In this document: piece after piece, positions 17,854 through 26,710 of the stretch
How positions within the stretch are numbered: position 1 is the first letter of the stretch
Layout: each line of letters starts with the position of its first letter
From: Photobacterium profundum
GTDB taxonomy: Bacteria; Pseudomonadota; Gammaproteobacteria; Enterobacterales; Vibrionaceae
Assembly (NCBI RefSeq): GCF_003026285.1
Contig: NZ_PYOD01000024.1
Location: 1 to 54,889, forward strand
Reading direction: 5' to 3'
Length of the DNA: 54,889 bases
Notes under the pieces: model-generated
The model's input: the letters and a program-made list of their open reading frames with translations, nothing else
Database searches by the model: none
What the model was told of the DNA's origin: nothing
Program-made: the position numbers and the translations under genes

Positions 17854-18522
17854 CTATTGACTTACCATTTTACGAATTTCTTTTTCGCGATCTTCATCGC
17901 TCATCTCGGAAGACGGTGGTGTTACTATTCCTTTTTGGCAAGCAGGACGTTCAGCCAACTCATCAACCCAGCGTTGTAAATGAGGTAAACCTTCAATACT
18001 TACGCCGCTCCAGTCGTAAGTTCTTACCCATGGCCATGTGGAAATATCCGCAATTGAATATTCATCGCCTGCTAAGTATTTATTATTTGCTAGCTGAACA
18101 TCCATGACTTCAAATAAGCGACGACTTTCATTCTGATAACGCTCAATGGCCGCTGGGATTTTTTCTGGAAAGTAGCGATAAAAGACATTCGCTTGTCCCA
18201 TCATTGGTCCGACACCGCCCATTTGGAACATCAGCCATTGGATCACCTGTGAACGTTTTTTAGGTTCAGCTGGAATGAACTTACCCGATTTTTCCGCAAG
18301 ATAAAGTAAGATCGCACCTGATTCAAATACGGCGAAATCATCATTATCACGATCAATAATCGCGGGAATACGACCATTAGGATTAATAGCTAGGAAATCT
18401 GGAAGCTTTTGTTCGGCAGACATCAAATCCAAATGATGAACACGGTATTCTAATCCCATTTCTTCAAGTGCGATTGAAACCTTAAAGCCATTCGGTGTTG
18501 CAGCGGTATATAGATCGATCAT
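17854..18522 (-). CDS. yfcG: YfcG-like glutathione transferase / disulfide oxidoreductase
   Basis: 222 aa. It is close to E. coli YfcG from memory: MIDLYTAATPNG at the N-terminus with the Thr-Pro-Asn active-site region, NPNGRIPAIID with the cis-Pro, FESGAILLYLAEKSG glutathione-binding segment, and YSIADISTWPWV in the helical domain. The nu-class enzymes use glutathione disulfide and reduce disulfides. It shares a strand with a second GST gene 51 bp upstream, so the two probably form an operon facing a TetR regulator. Confidence 0.82.
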   Translation of the reverse strand: MIDLYTAATPNGFKVSIALEEMGLEYRVHHLDLMSAEQKLPDFLAINPNGRIPAIIDRDNDDFAVFESGAILLYLAEKSGKFIPAEPKKRSQVIQWLMFQMGGVGPMMGQANVFYRYFPEKIPAAIERYQNESRRLFEVMDVQLANNKYLAGDEYSIADISTWPWVRTYDWSGVSIEGLPHLQRWVDELAERPACQKGIVTPPSSEMSDEDREKEIRKMVSQ

Positions 18523-18573
18523 AACTTTAATCCCTTCTTCGTATCATTGCTGTTGTCGTTATCGTTGCTGCTT

Positions 18574-19185
18574 TTAGCCTTGAACGGATGCACGTTGGCT
18601 AACATGATCAAACCAATTCAAGAGGTTAGGCAATGCGTCGTCGACTTCAATTTCTAAGTTTTTAATGAAGCCACACATTACAAATGCAGTAATATCTGCC
18701 ACCGAGAATTTATCACCAGCGATGTATGCAGACGTTGCGAGTTGTTTATTTAAAACCGGTAAGAAGTCGATAACTCGTTGGCGAGATTCATGCCCCCAGC
18801 TTGTTACGCACGTTTCACGATCTTCATAGATACCTGTGATATTACGGAATGCTTGAAACGCAGCATAAAGCCCTTGAAATTCGACCATACGTTGCCACAT
18901 TTCAATTTTTGCTTGCTCTATTGGTGTATCACCAAAGAGTGATGTTTTTGATTGAGTGACAGAATCAAAGTAACGACAAATAGCGATAGATTCACAGATT
19001 GTAGTGCCATCATCCAATTCTAAAACAGGAATTCTTCCGTTTAAGCTGATCGCCTGAAAAGCTTCACTCAGGTTTTCTCCACCACGTATATCAATATTGA
19101 CACGTTCAACATCAATCCCCATTTCTGCAAGGTAAATACTGACTCTACGAGCGCTTGGAGCGGGTGCTAATTCATAAATTTTCAT
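18574..19185 (-). CDS. Glutathione S-transferase family protein
   Basis: 203 aa. The thioredoxin-like N-domain starts MKIYELAPAPSARRV (Ser/Ala-rich active-site loop), with GRIPVLELDDGTTICESIAI as the cis-Pro and glutathione gamma-Glu site. The C-domain carries YIAGDKFSVADITAF, the N-capping motif of GSTs. It is first in a likely two-gene operon with the YfcG-like gene, and divergent from tetR. This arrangement suggests induction by an electrophile or xenobiotic sensed by the TetR protein. Confidence 0.85.
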   Translation of the reverse strand: MKIYELAPAPSARRVSIYLAEMGIDVERVNIDIRGGENLSEAFQAISLNGRIPVLELDDGTTICESIAICRYFDSVTQSKTSLFGDTPIEQAKIEMWQRMVEFQGLYAAFQAFRNITGIYEDRETCVTSWGHESRQRVIDFLPVLNKQLATSAYIAGDKFSVADITAFVMCGFIKNLEIEVDDALPNLLNWFDHVSQRASVQG

Positions 19186-19199
19186 GGTAAGCCTTTATC

Positions 19200-19248
19200 A
19201 GAACGATCGGTTAGATTATAATTTACGCAATAACAGAACGATCAGTCA
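19200..19248. promoter_or_regulatory. Candidate TetR operator pair
   Basis: AGAACGATCGGTTA (19200-19213) and AGAACGATCAGTCA (19235-19248) are near-identical 14-mers in direct orientation, 35 bp apart. Both centre on CGATC with partial dyad symmetry, as in known TetR-family sites. They lie in the divergent promoter region between the GST operon and tetR. Confidence 0.55.
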
Positions 19249-19294
19249 AGAAAAAGATCAATAGAAAACGTAATGTGTTGTGTGAGGGGCTAAA

Positions 19295-19879
19295 ATGGCG
19301 AGAACCAAAAATTTTGATCGTGAAGAAAAACTTATCGCCGCAATGGAGTTATTTTGGCATAAAGGCTATGCAGATACCTCGATTGCCGATCTGGTGGATC
19401 ATTTAGGCATTAATCGTTTTAGTTTGTATAACGCCTATGTTGATAAAGAAACCTTGTATCACGAATGCCTTGATTACTATTTAACTCAGATTTCTTTTCC
19501 GTCTTTAACGGAATTAGGGAAGGGTGATGCAGGGTTAGAAGCGATTAAAGTATACCTTCAGCGTTTTGCTTTATTGCAAAGAGAACAACAGTGCGGCTGT
19601 TTTATGCAAAATGCGATTCTAGAGCGTGCATATAGTGATGATGAAGTACTTAATACGGGCACAATGCTCTATACCGAGTTAGATACAGCATTGGGTCAAG
19701 CATTAAAGAATGCAAAGCAGGATGGTGTAATCAGTCACAATGTGAATGTTGAACAGATGAGCCGATTTTTAGTGTTGCAAATGCAAGGAATTCGAGTGCT
19801 AGGTAAAGCACGTCAGTACGATTATATTGATGATGCAATGGTTGTATTAATCGCTATGCTAGATGCGTTACGTAATTAA
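19295..19879 (+). CDS. TetR family transcriptional regulator
   Basis: 194 aa. The helix-turn-helix is at about 25-47 (DTSIADLVDHLGINRFSLYNAY), followed by a ligand-binding domain of the TetR_C type with a CGCFMQNA segment whose cysteine could sense electrophiles. It is divergent from two GST genes, with repeated operator-like sites between. Most likely it represses both itself and the GST operon; the ligand is inferred to be a reactive or xenobiotic compound. Confidence 0.88.
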   Translation: MARTKNFDREEKLIAAMELFWHKGYADTSIADLVDHLGINRFSLYNAYVDKETLYHECLDYYLTQISFPSLTELGKGDAGLEAIKVYLQRFALLQREQQCGCFMQNAILERAYSDDEVLNTGTMLYTELDTALGQALKNAKQDGVISHNVNVEQMSRFLVLQMQGIRVLGKARQYDYIDDAMVVLIAMLDALRN

Positions 19880-19900
19880 TAATTGTTTTCGGATTTAATT

Positions 19901-19937
19901 AAACACAGCAGGCAGTCTGAAAGCCTGCTGTGTTTAT
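19901..19937. terminator. Bidirectional terminator between tetR and ktrB
   Basis: Perfect 13-bp stem AAACACAGCAGGC / GCCTGCTGTGTTT with a 9-base loop, between convergent genes. Confidence 0.8.
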
Positions 19938-19975
19938 AACCTGAGTATATTGGTCAGAATTATGATTCAGTAAAA

Positions 19976-21343
19976 TTACCCAGCAAATACATTATCTTCA
20001 GGGTACTTTAATAATGTTGGTTTAGGTCTTGCCAGCATGTATGCAAGTGTTAATGGACCAATGCGCCCAATTACCATCACTACAACCATTATTAGCTTCC
20101 CTGGTTCAGATAGATTGGCCGTAAGGCCAGCAGTAACACCAACTGTCGCAAATGCCGAAATAGTCTCAAACATGACCTGTTCAAACGGCGCTTTCTCAGT
20201 GATCATCAATAGAAACATTGCCGCTGTTAGAATGATCCCGCTCACAACAATGATTGCTAAGCACTTTGTAACCGTTTGGGAGGGCACCGTACGTTTAAAC
20301 AGAGAAACATGATTTTGCTGACGTAAGAAAGACCAAGTTGCGACGACAGCGACAACAAAGGTTGATACCTTAATACCACCACCTGTCGAGGTTGAACCAG
20401 CCCCAATTAGCATTAGAATAATCATTATTAGAAATGCAGGTTGGGTAAGTTGACTAATATCAATACTGTTAAAACCTGCAGTACGTGCTGTTGCTGATTG
20501 GAAAAAAGCAGCAAGCCATTGATGACCCGTACTTAATGGGGCTAGAGTATTAGCATTGTTATGCTCAAGCAGCCAAAACAAAACGGTACCAATTAACAGT
20601 AAACAAGGCGTCGCAACCAGCATAATTTTTGTGTGTAATTGAAGAAATCTGAAGCCTTTATGACCATTGCGATTTAAGTCAGAAATAACAGTAAAACCAA
20701 GACCACCGCAGATAAATAGCATGGCAATGGTGATGTTTACCAGTGGGTCACTAACGTAAGACATTAAACTGTCGGAAAACAGTGAAAACCCTGCATTATT
20801 AAAGGCAGAGATAGAGTGGAATAGTGCTGAAAATAATCCTTCCTTCCAACCGAGTTCTGGTACCCATCGAAGTGCTAAGAAAAACATACCGATTAACTCT
20901 GCAATCAACACAAAAATTATAATATGTTTAACTAAGCGGCGTAAGTTTATGAATTTATCTTGCCCGAGCGCTTCTTTTGTTAATGCTTGTTGACGAAGGC
21001 TAAGGCGCAAACCAAACATGTAAAGCAAAACGGCCGAAAGGGTCATTTGCCCTAAACCTCCGATTTGCATTAGTAGCATTAAGAGGACTTTTCCGCTAAG
21101 TGTAAAGTGAGATCCTGTATCGACGACACCTAAACCTGTCACACTGATAGCAGATGTAGCTGTAAATAAAGCGTCAGTGAAACTTAGCCCTGAAATAGAA
21201 AAAAAAGGTAGAGTAAGAAGAATCGCAGATGGCAGTAAAATAGCCAAAAAGCTGAAGAAGATGATCTTAGGTTCAGACCATCGTTTACCGTGTTTGTTGG
21301 TTTTTATGGGGAAGATGGTTCCCCTATTTGGGATGATGCTCAT
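19976..21343 (-). CDS. ktrB: Potassium uptake channel subunit KtrB
   Basis: 455 aa, the size I recall for Vibrio KtrB. Four repeated M1-P-M2 units carry selectivity-filter glycines in SVTGLGVVD, AFNNAGFSLF, ARTAGFNSID and ATVGVTAGL. The segment GAGSTSTGGGIKVSTF between units is the intramembrane gating loop. KtrB is the Na+-dependent K+-translocating dimer in the inner membrane and is gated by the KtrA ring. It overlaps ktrA by 4 bp (ATGA), so the two are translationally coupled. Confidence 0.92.
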   Translation of the reverse strand: MSIIPNRGTIFPIKTNKHGKRWSEPKIIFFSFLAILLPSAILLTLPFFSISGLSFTDALFTATSAISVTGLGVVDTGSHFTLSGKVLLMLLMQIGGLGQMTLSAVLLYMFGLRLSLRQQALTKEALGQDKFINLRRLVKHIIIFVLIAELIGMFFLALRWVPELGWKEGLFSALFHSISAFNNAGFSLFSDSLMSYVSDPLVNITIAMLFICGGLGFTVISDLNRNGHKGFRFLQLHTKIMLVATPCLLLIGTVLFWLLEHNNANTLAPLSTGHQWLAAFFQSATARTAGFNSIDISQLTQPAFLIMIILMLIGAGSTSTGGGIKVSTFVVAVVATWSFLRQQNHVSLFKRTVPSQTVTKCLAIIVVSGIILTAAMFLLMITEKAPFEQVMFETISAFATVGVTAGLTANLSEPGKLIMVVVMVIGRIGPLTLAYMLARPKPTLLKYPEDNVFAG

Positions 21344-22002
21344 AGGTGTCTTAGTATGTCAGTTAACTTACCTTTAGGACCCGTAATAATAAGCAAGTCA
21401 CCTGTTTCTAGTTCTGTATCTGGCGAAGGGTCCTTACGTATTTCAGGACCGCGTTTCAGGGCTAGAAGCGTTGTTTCTGGTTTTATATAACAAGGGTGAT
21501 TTTTTAGTTTACTGCCAAGATGTTTACAAGAGATGAGCACTTCAGCTAGTGCTATGCCACTGCCAAGATCTGCAAATTCAAAAATACGCTTATCTAGCAT
21601 ATTTCGAGCTATACGTATTCCCATGTCACGTTCGGGGCGTATGATTTTATCAGCCCCTATTTTAGTTAATATCTTTGCGTGGTATCTGTCTTTGGCTTTA
21701 ACCCATACAGATTTTACGCCGGCTTCTTTGAGTACAAGAGTGGTTAGAATACTTGCGTTAACGTCTTCACCAATTGATACCATCACAAGATCATAATCAT
21801 CTAATTTAAGTTCTGAAATTGTTTCTTCATTTGAACAGTCAGCAACGACGGCTTGCGTGGCAATATCAGCGACTTTTTTTACATTTGTTTCATTGATATC
21901 AACGGCGAGAACTTGTGCGCCTTCTTGGCTTAATTCTTCGCAAAGCGCCATACCAAAGCGACCTAAACCAATAATGGCAAATTGTTTTTGTTCAGGGCCC
22001 AT
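21340..22002 (-). CDS. ktrA: Potassium uptake regulatory subunit KtrA
   Basis: 220 aa from the ATG at 22002, which has AAAGGAAC just upstream; a longer frame to 22032 lacks such a site. The RCK-N domain begins QFAIIGLGRFGMAL with the Rossmann GxGxxG, and Asp of VLAVDIN binds the nucleotide ribose. An RCK-C (TrkA_C) domain occupies about 135-220. KtrA forms an ATP/ADP-sensing octameric ring on KtrB. It comes first in the operon, then ktrB. Confidence 0.92.
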   Translation of the reverse strand: MGPEQKQFAIIGLGRFGMALCEELSQEGAQVLAVDINETNVKKVADIATQAVVADCSNEETISELKLDDYDLVMVSIGEDVNASILTTLVLKEAGVKSVWVKAKDRYHAKILTKIGADKIIRPERDMGIRIARNMLDKRIFEFADLGSGIALAEVLISCKHLGSKLKNHPCYIKPETTLLALKRGPEIRKDPSPDTELETGDLLIITGPKGKLTDILRHL

Positions 22003-22310
22003 ATTTGTTCCTTTCAATATTTCTACAATCAAGATTCAGAGGCATTATTTAAAAAACAATAAGTTTTCGCTGAATAAGCACCTTGAAGTATCTTGGGTAC
22101 GTGTAGGTGAAAAGAATAAGTGACAACGCTTTATGGGGCAACTAAAAGAGGATAATAAAAAATGGCGAGAATAAAATTCAGAATAAAACTGCAAAGGTAT
22201 GAAAAGCGATCTAACAAGTACTAAAGATAAAAGTACCCGATTTATGCCATGATAAATCGAGCACTCAAGTCGCTTTTTAACCCTAGCGTATCGTATTAAC
22301 TAGGGGCTGT
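22003..22310. other. Intergenic region between ktrA and tenA
   Basis: It should hold the ktrAB promoter and the 3' region of the thi operon. A short hairpin CGATTTAT / ATAAATCG at 22238-22259 is AT-rich and has no T-run. A 20-codon frame at 22162-22224 has GAGG upstream but is too short to support. Confidence 0.35.
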
Positions 22311-22979
22311 TTACACTTTAGCTGCATCTAAGCCTTGTTGCCAGAAGGCTATTTCCATGCGCGTTGCCGTTTTGAATATCTCGCAAAGACGTTGGCCTCG
22401 AGGGCTATTCAAGTCGATATCAGCCATCATAGTATCAAGGCGATCCATACCTGCACGGGCACCCGTCTGGAATTCATCACCGCTGTATAGCTCAATCCAA
22501 CTATGGTAGGGGTTACCATCAATAACAGTATCAGGATGACTTATTAATGCTTTACCAATATCAGCATAACCGATAGCACAAGGTGCAAGGGCAACATATA
22601 AATCAGTTAGATCACCAGCCATACCTGTATCTAAAACATAACGTGTATAAGCAACAGTACCAAAAGCTTCTGGCTCTGCTTCCATATCACTTTCAGTGAG
22701 CCCCCATTGTGCGCAATAGGTAACATGATGACAGGTTTCATTTTCAATTAATGCTTGTAAGCTTGGTAGCGGCGCACGCATTTCTTCAAGAGTTTGTGCT
22801 TTGTATATAGCTAATGCATAAGCACGTGCATAGTGCTTTAAAAATAGAAAGTCTTGCTTTAAATAATGCAAATAAGCGGCTTGGTTTAATTGACCATTAG
22901 CAAGCTGCATAACAAATGCGTGTTCTGTGTATTCTGTGTATTCTTGCTGGCAAGCCTGAATAAGATCCAAGTGATTCAT
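22311..22979 (-). CDS. tenA: Aminopyrimidine aminohydrolase / thiaminase II TenA
   Basis: 222 aa. The TenA family releases 4-amino-5-hydroxymethyl-2-methylpyrimidine (HMP) from degraded thiamine. The active-site Cys134 lies in LAPCAIGY, the acidic residue E209 in ATRMEIAFW, and D43 in KQDFLFL fits the pyrimidine-binding Asp. YHSWIELYSG is another signature. It is the last gene of the riboswitch-controlled thi operon, 42 bp after thiY, and supplies HMP to ThiD. Confidence 0.92.
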   Translation of the reverse strand: MNHLDLIQACQQEYTEYTEHAFVMQLANGQLNQAAYLHYLKQDFLFLKHYARAYALAIYKAQTLEEMRAPLPSLQALIENETCHHVTYCAQWGLTESDMEAEPEAFGTVAYTRYVLDTGMAGDLTDLYVALAPCAIGYADIGKALISHPDTVIDGNPYHSWIELYSGDEFQTGARAGMDRLDTMMADIDLNSPRGQRLCEIFKTATRMEIAFWQQGLDAAKV

Positions 22980-23021
22980 TGTATTGTACCTTTTATCAAA
23001 TGAGTATAAATAACAAACAGC

Positions 23022-23963
23022 TTATAGTGTTGGTACGTAATCAACCGCTTTGGGTGCTTTAGCGATGATTTTGTGTTGGTACATGAAATTTGCGAAGTTG
23101 TCATAACGTTCTAAATCAACCGCTGATGGACGAAGCGCAAAGCGAGGCAGAGTATCGCGCCATGCTCGGCGGTTTAATTCGTTATTGAGAGTGTCTGGGT
23201 TATAAGCAACGAACTCTTTCCATGCTTGATCTGGGTGGTTAATGATGTACTGAGTCGCTAGTTCAATTGCCTTATTGAATTTCTTGATTGTTGCTTTGTC
23301 ATAGTTATTTTTATTGGCGACAACAATGAGTTCATCATATGAAGGTACACCGTGCTCTTCTGGGAAAAACGCTTTTGATTTGTAGCCTTCAAGCTCAAGT
23401 TGATTACTTTCGAAGTTACGTAAACCACCCCAAATAGCATCCACTTTTCCTGACGCTAAAGAAGAAGAAAGCGCCCAACCGACATTAATAATCTGAACAT
23501 CTTTGTACTCAACCCCTGCCGTATTTAGCATTGTGCCGATTGTTGCTTCTTCATTACCGGCAATGGCAATACCTATTTTTTTACCTTTAAGATCTGCGAG
23601 TGAATTGATCTTATTATTATCGAGAACCATTAAGGTATTCAGTGGTGCAGCAATTAACGTTGCTGAACGGATAAGCGGTAAACCCACGGCGACATCAATA
23701 GTTAGACTTGTTTGGTAAGAAACTGCCAAGTCGACTTTATTGGCTGCCACAAGCTTGGCAGGCATGCTTGGATCGGCGGGTTCTTGAATCTCAATATTTA
23801 GCCCTTGCTCTTTAAACAGACCTTTTTCTTGAGCAATAATGATCGGTCCATGATTTGGGTTTACAAACCAATCGAGCATTAACGTCAGATCTTTTGCTGC
23901 TGCACTGAAAGTAGTGGTTGAAAGTGCGAGTGCAAGTAAGCTTTTAGATAGCGCTTTTTTCAT
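23022..23963 (-). CDS. thiY: Thiamine-precursor ABC transporter, substrate-binding protein
   Basis: 313 aa. Signal peptide to about residue 23 (AAAKD), then an NMT1/THI5-like periplasmic binding fold: LTLMLDWFVNPNHGPIIIAQEKG and DLAVSYQTSL are hallmarks. In the ThiXYZ system this protein binds N-formyl-4-amino-5-aminomethyl-2-methylpyrimidine, a thiamine breakdown product. Its place between the permease and tenA fits salvage of such pyrimidines. Confidence 0.9.
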   Translation of the reverse strand: MKKALSKSLLALALSTTTFSAAAKDLTLMLDWFVNPNHGPIIIAQEKGLFKEQGLNIEIQEPADPSMPAKLVAANKVDLAVSYQTSLTIDVAVGLPLIRSATLIAAPLNTLMVLDNNKINSLADLKGKKIGIAIAGNEEATIGTMLNTAGVEYKDVQIINVGWALSSSLASGKVDAIWGGLRNFESNQLELEGYKSKAFFPEEHGVPSYDELIVVANKNNYDKATIKKFNKAIELATQYIINHPDQAWKEFVAYNPDTLNNELNRRAWRDTLPRFALRPSAVDLERYDNFANFMYQHKIIAKAPKAVDYVPTL

Positions 23964-24094
23964 GTTTAACGTCCTTTTTGTATTTTTATAATAAGTAATA
24001 CCAATCTAAATAAGTATTTGGGTATCGACTGCTTTAAACGGGTATAAGCTGTTGTGTCTTGATGAAAAATTTATCTTCTATAAATGGATAACAA

Positions 24095-24916
24095 TTACTG
24101 TTTTGATTGCCACGGTATTGCGCGTTTCAGCAATAGATCGGCAGCAAAGTAGAGGGTGATAGAAAATGTAGCCAAAATGAGTAACGCAGCGAACATCTCA
24201 TCAATCATCATACGAGCATTTGCTTGCAGCATCAGATAGCCAAGCCCTTCACTAGAACCCACCCATTCACCGACTACAGCTCCAATAGGCGCGACAACAA
24301 CCGCAACCCTGATACCAGAAGCTAAAGCGGGTAATGCAGCAGGAAGGCGCACATGGCGAAGCAATTGCCATTTAGATGCCCCCATGGTTTTTGCTAAGTC
24401 TAAATAGCCAGTAGGTGTGTGTCTTAGCCCGTCATAACAACATGTTGTTACAGGAAAGAAGATGATCAGTGCTGCCATAACAATTTTTGAAGCAATACCA
24501 TAACCAAGCCATAGCATTAGAATGGGCGCGATAGCAAAAACAGGAATGGCTTGGCTCGCAATTAAAATTGGTAGTAACCAACGGCGCAGCGGGTTAAATA
24601 GCAACATTTGTAGGGCAAAGAATAGGCCCATGGATAGCCCTAATAACAAACCTAATATGACTTCAGATGCTGTAACCCAAGCATGGCTAAGCAGTACATC
24701 GTAACGTTGAATCAGTTTGTTAAAAACCGCTAATGGCCCTGGTAAAATAAAGGAGGGGAGTTCAAATACCATTACTACAGTTTGCCACAGCCCAATAATA
24801 ATGGTGGCACTAATCAGTAACCGAATAACCGGGTGTGACGTTGCCTGACTAAGGGCGCTTTTTTGTAAAACTGACTGAGCTGCAAGTTGAGGGTGAGTAC
24901 TTTGTAGATCAGACAT
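24095..24916 (-). CDS. thiX: Thiamine-precursor ABC transporter, permease
   Basis: 273 aa from the ATG at 24916. That start overlaps the thiZ stop by 8 bp (ATGTCTGA) and has GGAG 7 bases upstream; the frame stays open to 25030 inside thiZ but without a better start. BPD_transp_1 permease with about six membrane helices and the EAA loop LAKTMGASKWQLLRHVRLPAALP that contacts the ATPase. Inner-membrane partner of ThiZ and ThiY. Confidence 0.9.
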   Translation of the reverse strand: MSDLQSTHPQLAAQSVLQKSALSQATSHPVIRLLISATIIIGLWQTVVMVFELPSFILPGPLAVFNKLIQRYDVLLSHAWVTASEVILGLLLGLSMGLFFALQMLLFNPLRRWLLPILIASQAIPVFAIAPILMLWLGYGIASKIVMAALIIFFPVTTCCYDGLRHTPTGYLDLAKTMGASKWQLLRHVRLPAALPALASGIRVAVVVAPIGAVVGEWVGSSEGLGYLMLQANARMMIDEMFAALLILATFSITLYFAADLLLKRAIPWQSKQ

Positions 24917-25691
24917 AATCTTGCTCCAACCGTTCGATAATATTTTGCTGTAACCCTGCAAGTTCAGCATCAAATTGGCGAGGAGTATTTGCCGACGGTA
25001 CGGGTAAATGCTGCATAACGGCTGGAGCACTGGTCATTAATAAAATCTGATGCCCTAGGCGTAATGCTTCTTGAGGATCATGAGTGATTAATAGAACCGT
25101 TTTGTTTTTCAGAAGCTGTGCGGCAAGCTTTTGAAGCTTATGCCTTGTAACAGCATCTAATGCCGAAAAAGGTTCATCCATTAAAACAACTGGTTTGTCT
25201 TGCATCAGTGTACGCGCCAAGGCGACTCGCTGGCGCATACCACCTGATAGGCTATCAGGAAAAGCGGTTACATAATCGCTGAGGCCAACATGCTCAAGCA
25301 GTTCTAAAGCACGGCGCTTGTCATCAGTATTTGGTTTCCCTTTACTGATCTTGATGCTGAAACACACGTTATCAAGTACATTTAACCAAGGAAACAGTAA
25401 ATCTTGCTGTGCCATATAGGCAACCTGACAAGATAATTGCTGGTTATTATTGGTTGTTAACTGTCCTTGCCACTGCACTTCATCATCTAATAACCCTGCA
25501 AGTAAGCGTAATAGTGATGTTTTGCCACAACCACTTCGACCTAGAATACAAGTCCATTGCCCAGTAGAGAGTTGTATATTCAAGTTTTCAAATAATGTTG
25601 TTGGGTTATTGAGGTAGCGTAATTGGCAATTTGCTAAATTAACTCCAACACCTGATTTCATCATGGTATCTGTCGTCATGGTTGTTCTCAC
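24909..25691 (-). CDS. thiZ: Thiamine-precursor ABC transporter, ATP-binding protein
   Basis: 260 aa from a GTG at 25691; an ATG at 25679 is an alternative. Walker A GRSGCGKTS (51-59), Q-loop in YMAQQDLLFPW, signature LSGGMRQRVALAR (148-160), Walker B VVLMDEPF and the H-loop LLITHDP are all intact. Similar to the nitrate/taurine/HMP importer ATPases. It lies 14 bp after thiD and overlaps thiX. Confidence 0.9.
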   Translation of the reverse strand: MRTTMTTDTMMKSGVGVNLANCQLRYLNNPTTLFENLNIQLSTGQWTCILGRSGCGKTSLLRLLAGLLDDEVQWQGQLTTNNNQQLSCQVAYMAQQDLLFPWLNVLDNVCFSIKISKGKPNTDDKRRALELLEHVGLSDYVTAFPDSLSGGMRQRVALARTLMQDKPVVLMDEPFSALDAVTRHKLQKLAAQLLKNKTVLLITHDPQEALRLGHQILLMTSAPAVMQHLPVPSANTPRQFDAELAGLQQNIIERLEQDYV

Positions 25692-25705
25692 ATTGGTCTG
25701 TCGAA

Positions 25706-26536
25706 TTATGCTTCTGGGTTAAAATGACCCGCAAAGAAATGATGAACAGGACCATGCCCCGAACCTATTTCTAATTCGTCAGCATGAAAAATAGCGTGAG
25801 AAATATACCCCTTGGCGTGAGTAACAGCTTCAACGAGTGGGTAGCCTTGTGCTAAGAAAGAGGCAATAGCAGCAGAAAGAGTACAACCTGTACCGTGTGT
25901 ATTACGGGTGATAATACGCTTTGTACTAAAGCGATAAACATTATCAGCTGTAATCAGAATATCGGTACTATTTTCATCTTGTTCAAGGTGGCCACCTTTT
26001 AGAAGTACTGATTTAGCACCAAGCGAGCGTAAGCCTTGAATCATTGCATCCATTTCAGCTTCATTTTCAGGTGCTTTACAGCCCAATAGTGCAGCGGCTT
26101 CTGGAAGGTTAGGGGTAATAATATCGGCAAGAGGTAACAGCACATCTTTAAGTGTCGCAATGGCATCTTGCTGCAATAATAGATCGCCACTGGTAGCAAC
26201 CATAACAGGATCGATTACAAGATGTTGAGGCTGATATTGATGCAGCTTGTTAGCAACGGCTTTAATAATAATCGTGTCACTTAACATTCCGATTTTTACG
26301 GCTTTAATGTCTAAATCGCTAAATACGGCATCGAGTTGTTGTTCAACAAACGCTGGTGGAATTGGAAATATGCCAGAAACGCCCTGTGTATTTTGTGCTG
26401 TTAACGCAGTAATTGCAGAGCAAGCATAACCACCCGTTGCAGAGATTGCTTTGATGTCGGCTTGAATACCTGCGCCACCACCACTGTCAGAACCAGCAAT
26501 AGTAAGAGTAATCGGTGTTTTTGATAAAGACGTCAT
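25706..26536 (-). CDS. thiD: Hydroxymethylpyrimidine / phosphomethylpyrimidine kinase
   Basis: 276 aa ribokinase-fold enzyme that phosphorylates HMP twice to HMP-PP for thiamine phosphate synthesis. Start ITLTIAGSDSGGGAGIQADIKA and anion-hole motif NTHGTGCTLSAAIAS (catalytic Cys and Gly-rich loop) are diagnostic. It is first in the thi operon. Its ribosome site AGGG lies inside a hairpin with the upstream leader, so the TPP riboswitch probably acts on its translation. Confidence 0.93.
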   Translation of the reverse strand: MTSLSKTPITLTIAGSDSGGGAGIQADIKAISATGGYACSAITALTAQNTQGVSGIFPIPPAFVEQQLDAVFSDLDIKAVKIGMLSDTIIIKAVANKLHQYQPQHLVIDPVMVATSGDLLLQQDAIATLKDVLLPLADIITPNLPEAAALLGCKAPENEAEMDAMIQGLRSLGAKSVLLKGGHLEQDENSTDILITADNVYRFSTKRIITRNTHGTGCTLSAAIASFLAQGYPLVEAVTHAKGYISHAIFHADELEIGSGHGPVHHFFAGHFNPEA

Positions 26537-26538
26537 AT

Positions 26539-26570
26539 GTTAATCCCTAAATGGTACGCGAAGGGTTAAC
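26539..26570 (-). promoter_or_regulatory. SD-sequestering hairpin before thiD
   Basis: On the minus strand GTTAACCCT pairs with AGGGATTAAC (one bulge). AGGG is the likely ribosome site of thiD, 8 bases before its ATG. It lies between the TPP aptamer and the gene, as expected for an expression platform that controls translation. Confidence 0.55.
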
Positions 26571-26624
26571 AGCTGCCTTGAAAGCGATGCCAAGTATGTG
26601 ATTGGCAAAAGAGAAGGGCATTAC

Positions 26625-26710
26625 TATTAGTTCCCTCCGCCAATGTTAATTGGATCAGGTTCAACGGGTCCCACAGAAGTGGTCTCAGCCTAAGGCTCCC
26701 CGACTAACAA
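26625..26710 (-). promoter_or_regulatory. TPP riboswitch (THI element)
   Basis: Read on the minus strand, the conserved core is complete: CGGGGAGCC, then GGCTGAGA, then GGGACCCGTTGAACCTGATC and a 3' GGCGGAGGGAACTAA. The outer P1 stem TTAGT / ACTAA closes it. It binds thiamine pyrophosphate and should repress thiD-thiZ-thiX-thiY-tenA when TPP is plentiful. Confidence 0.95.
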
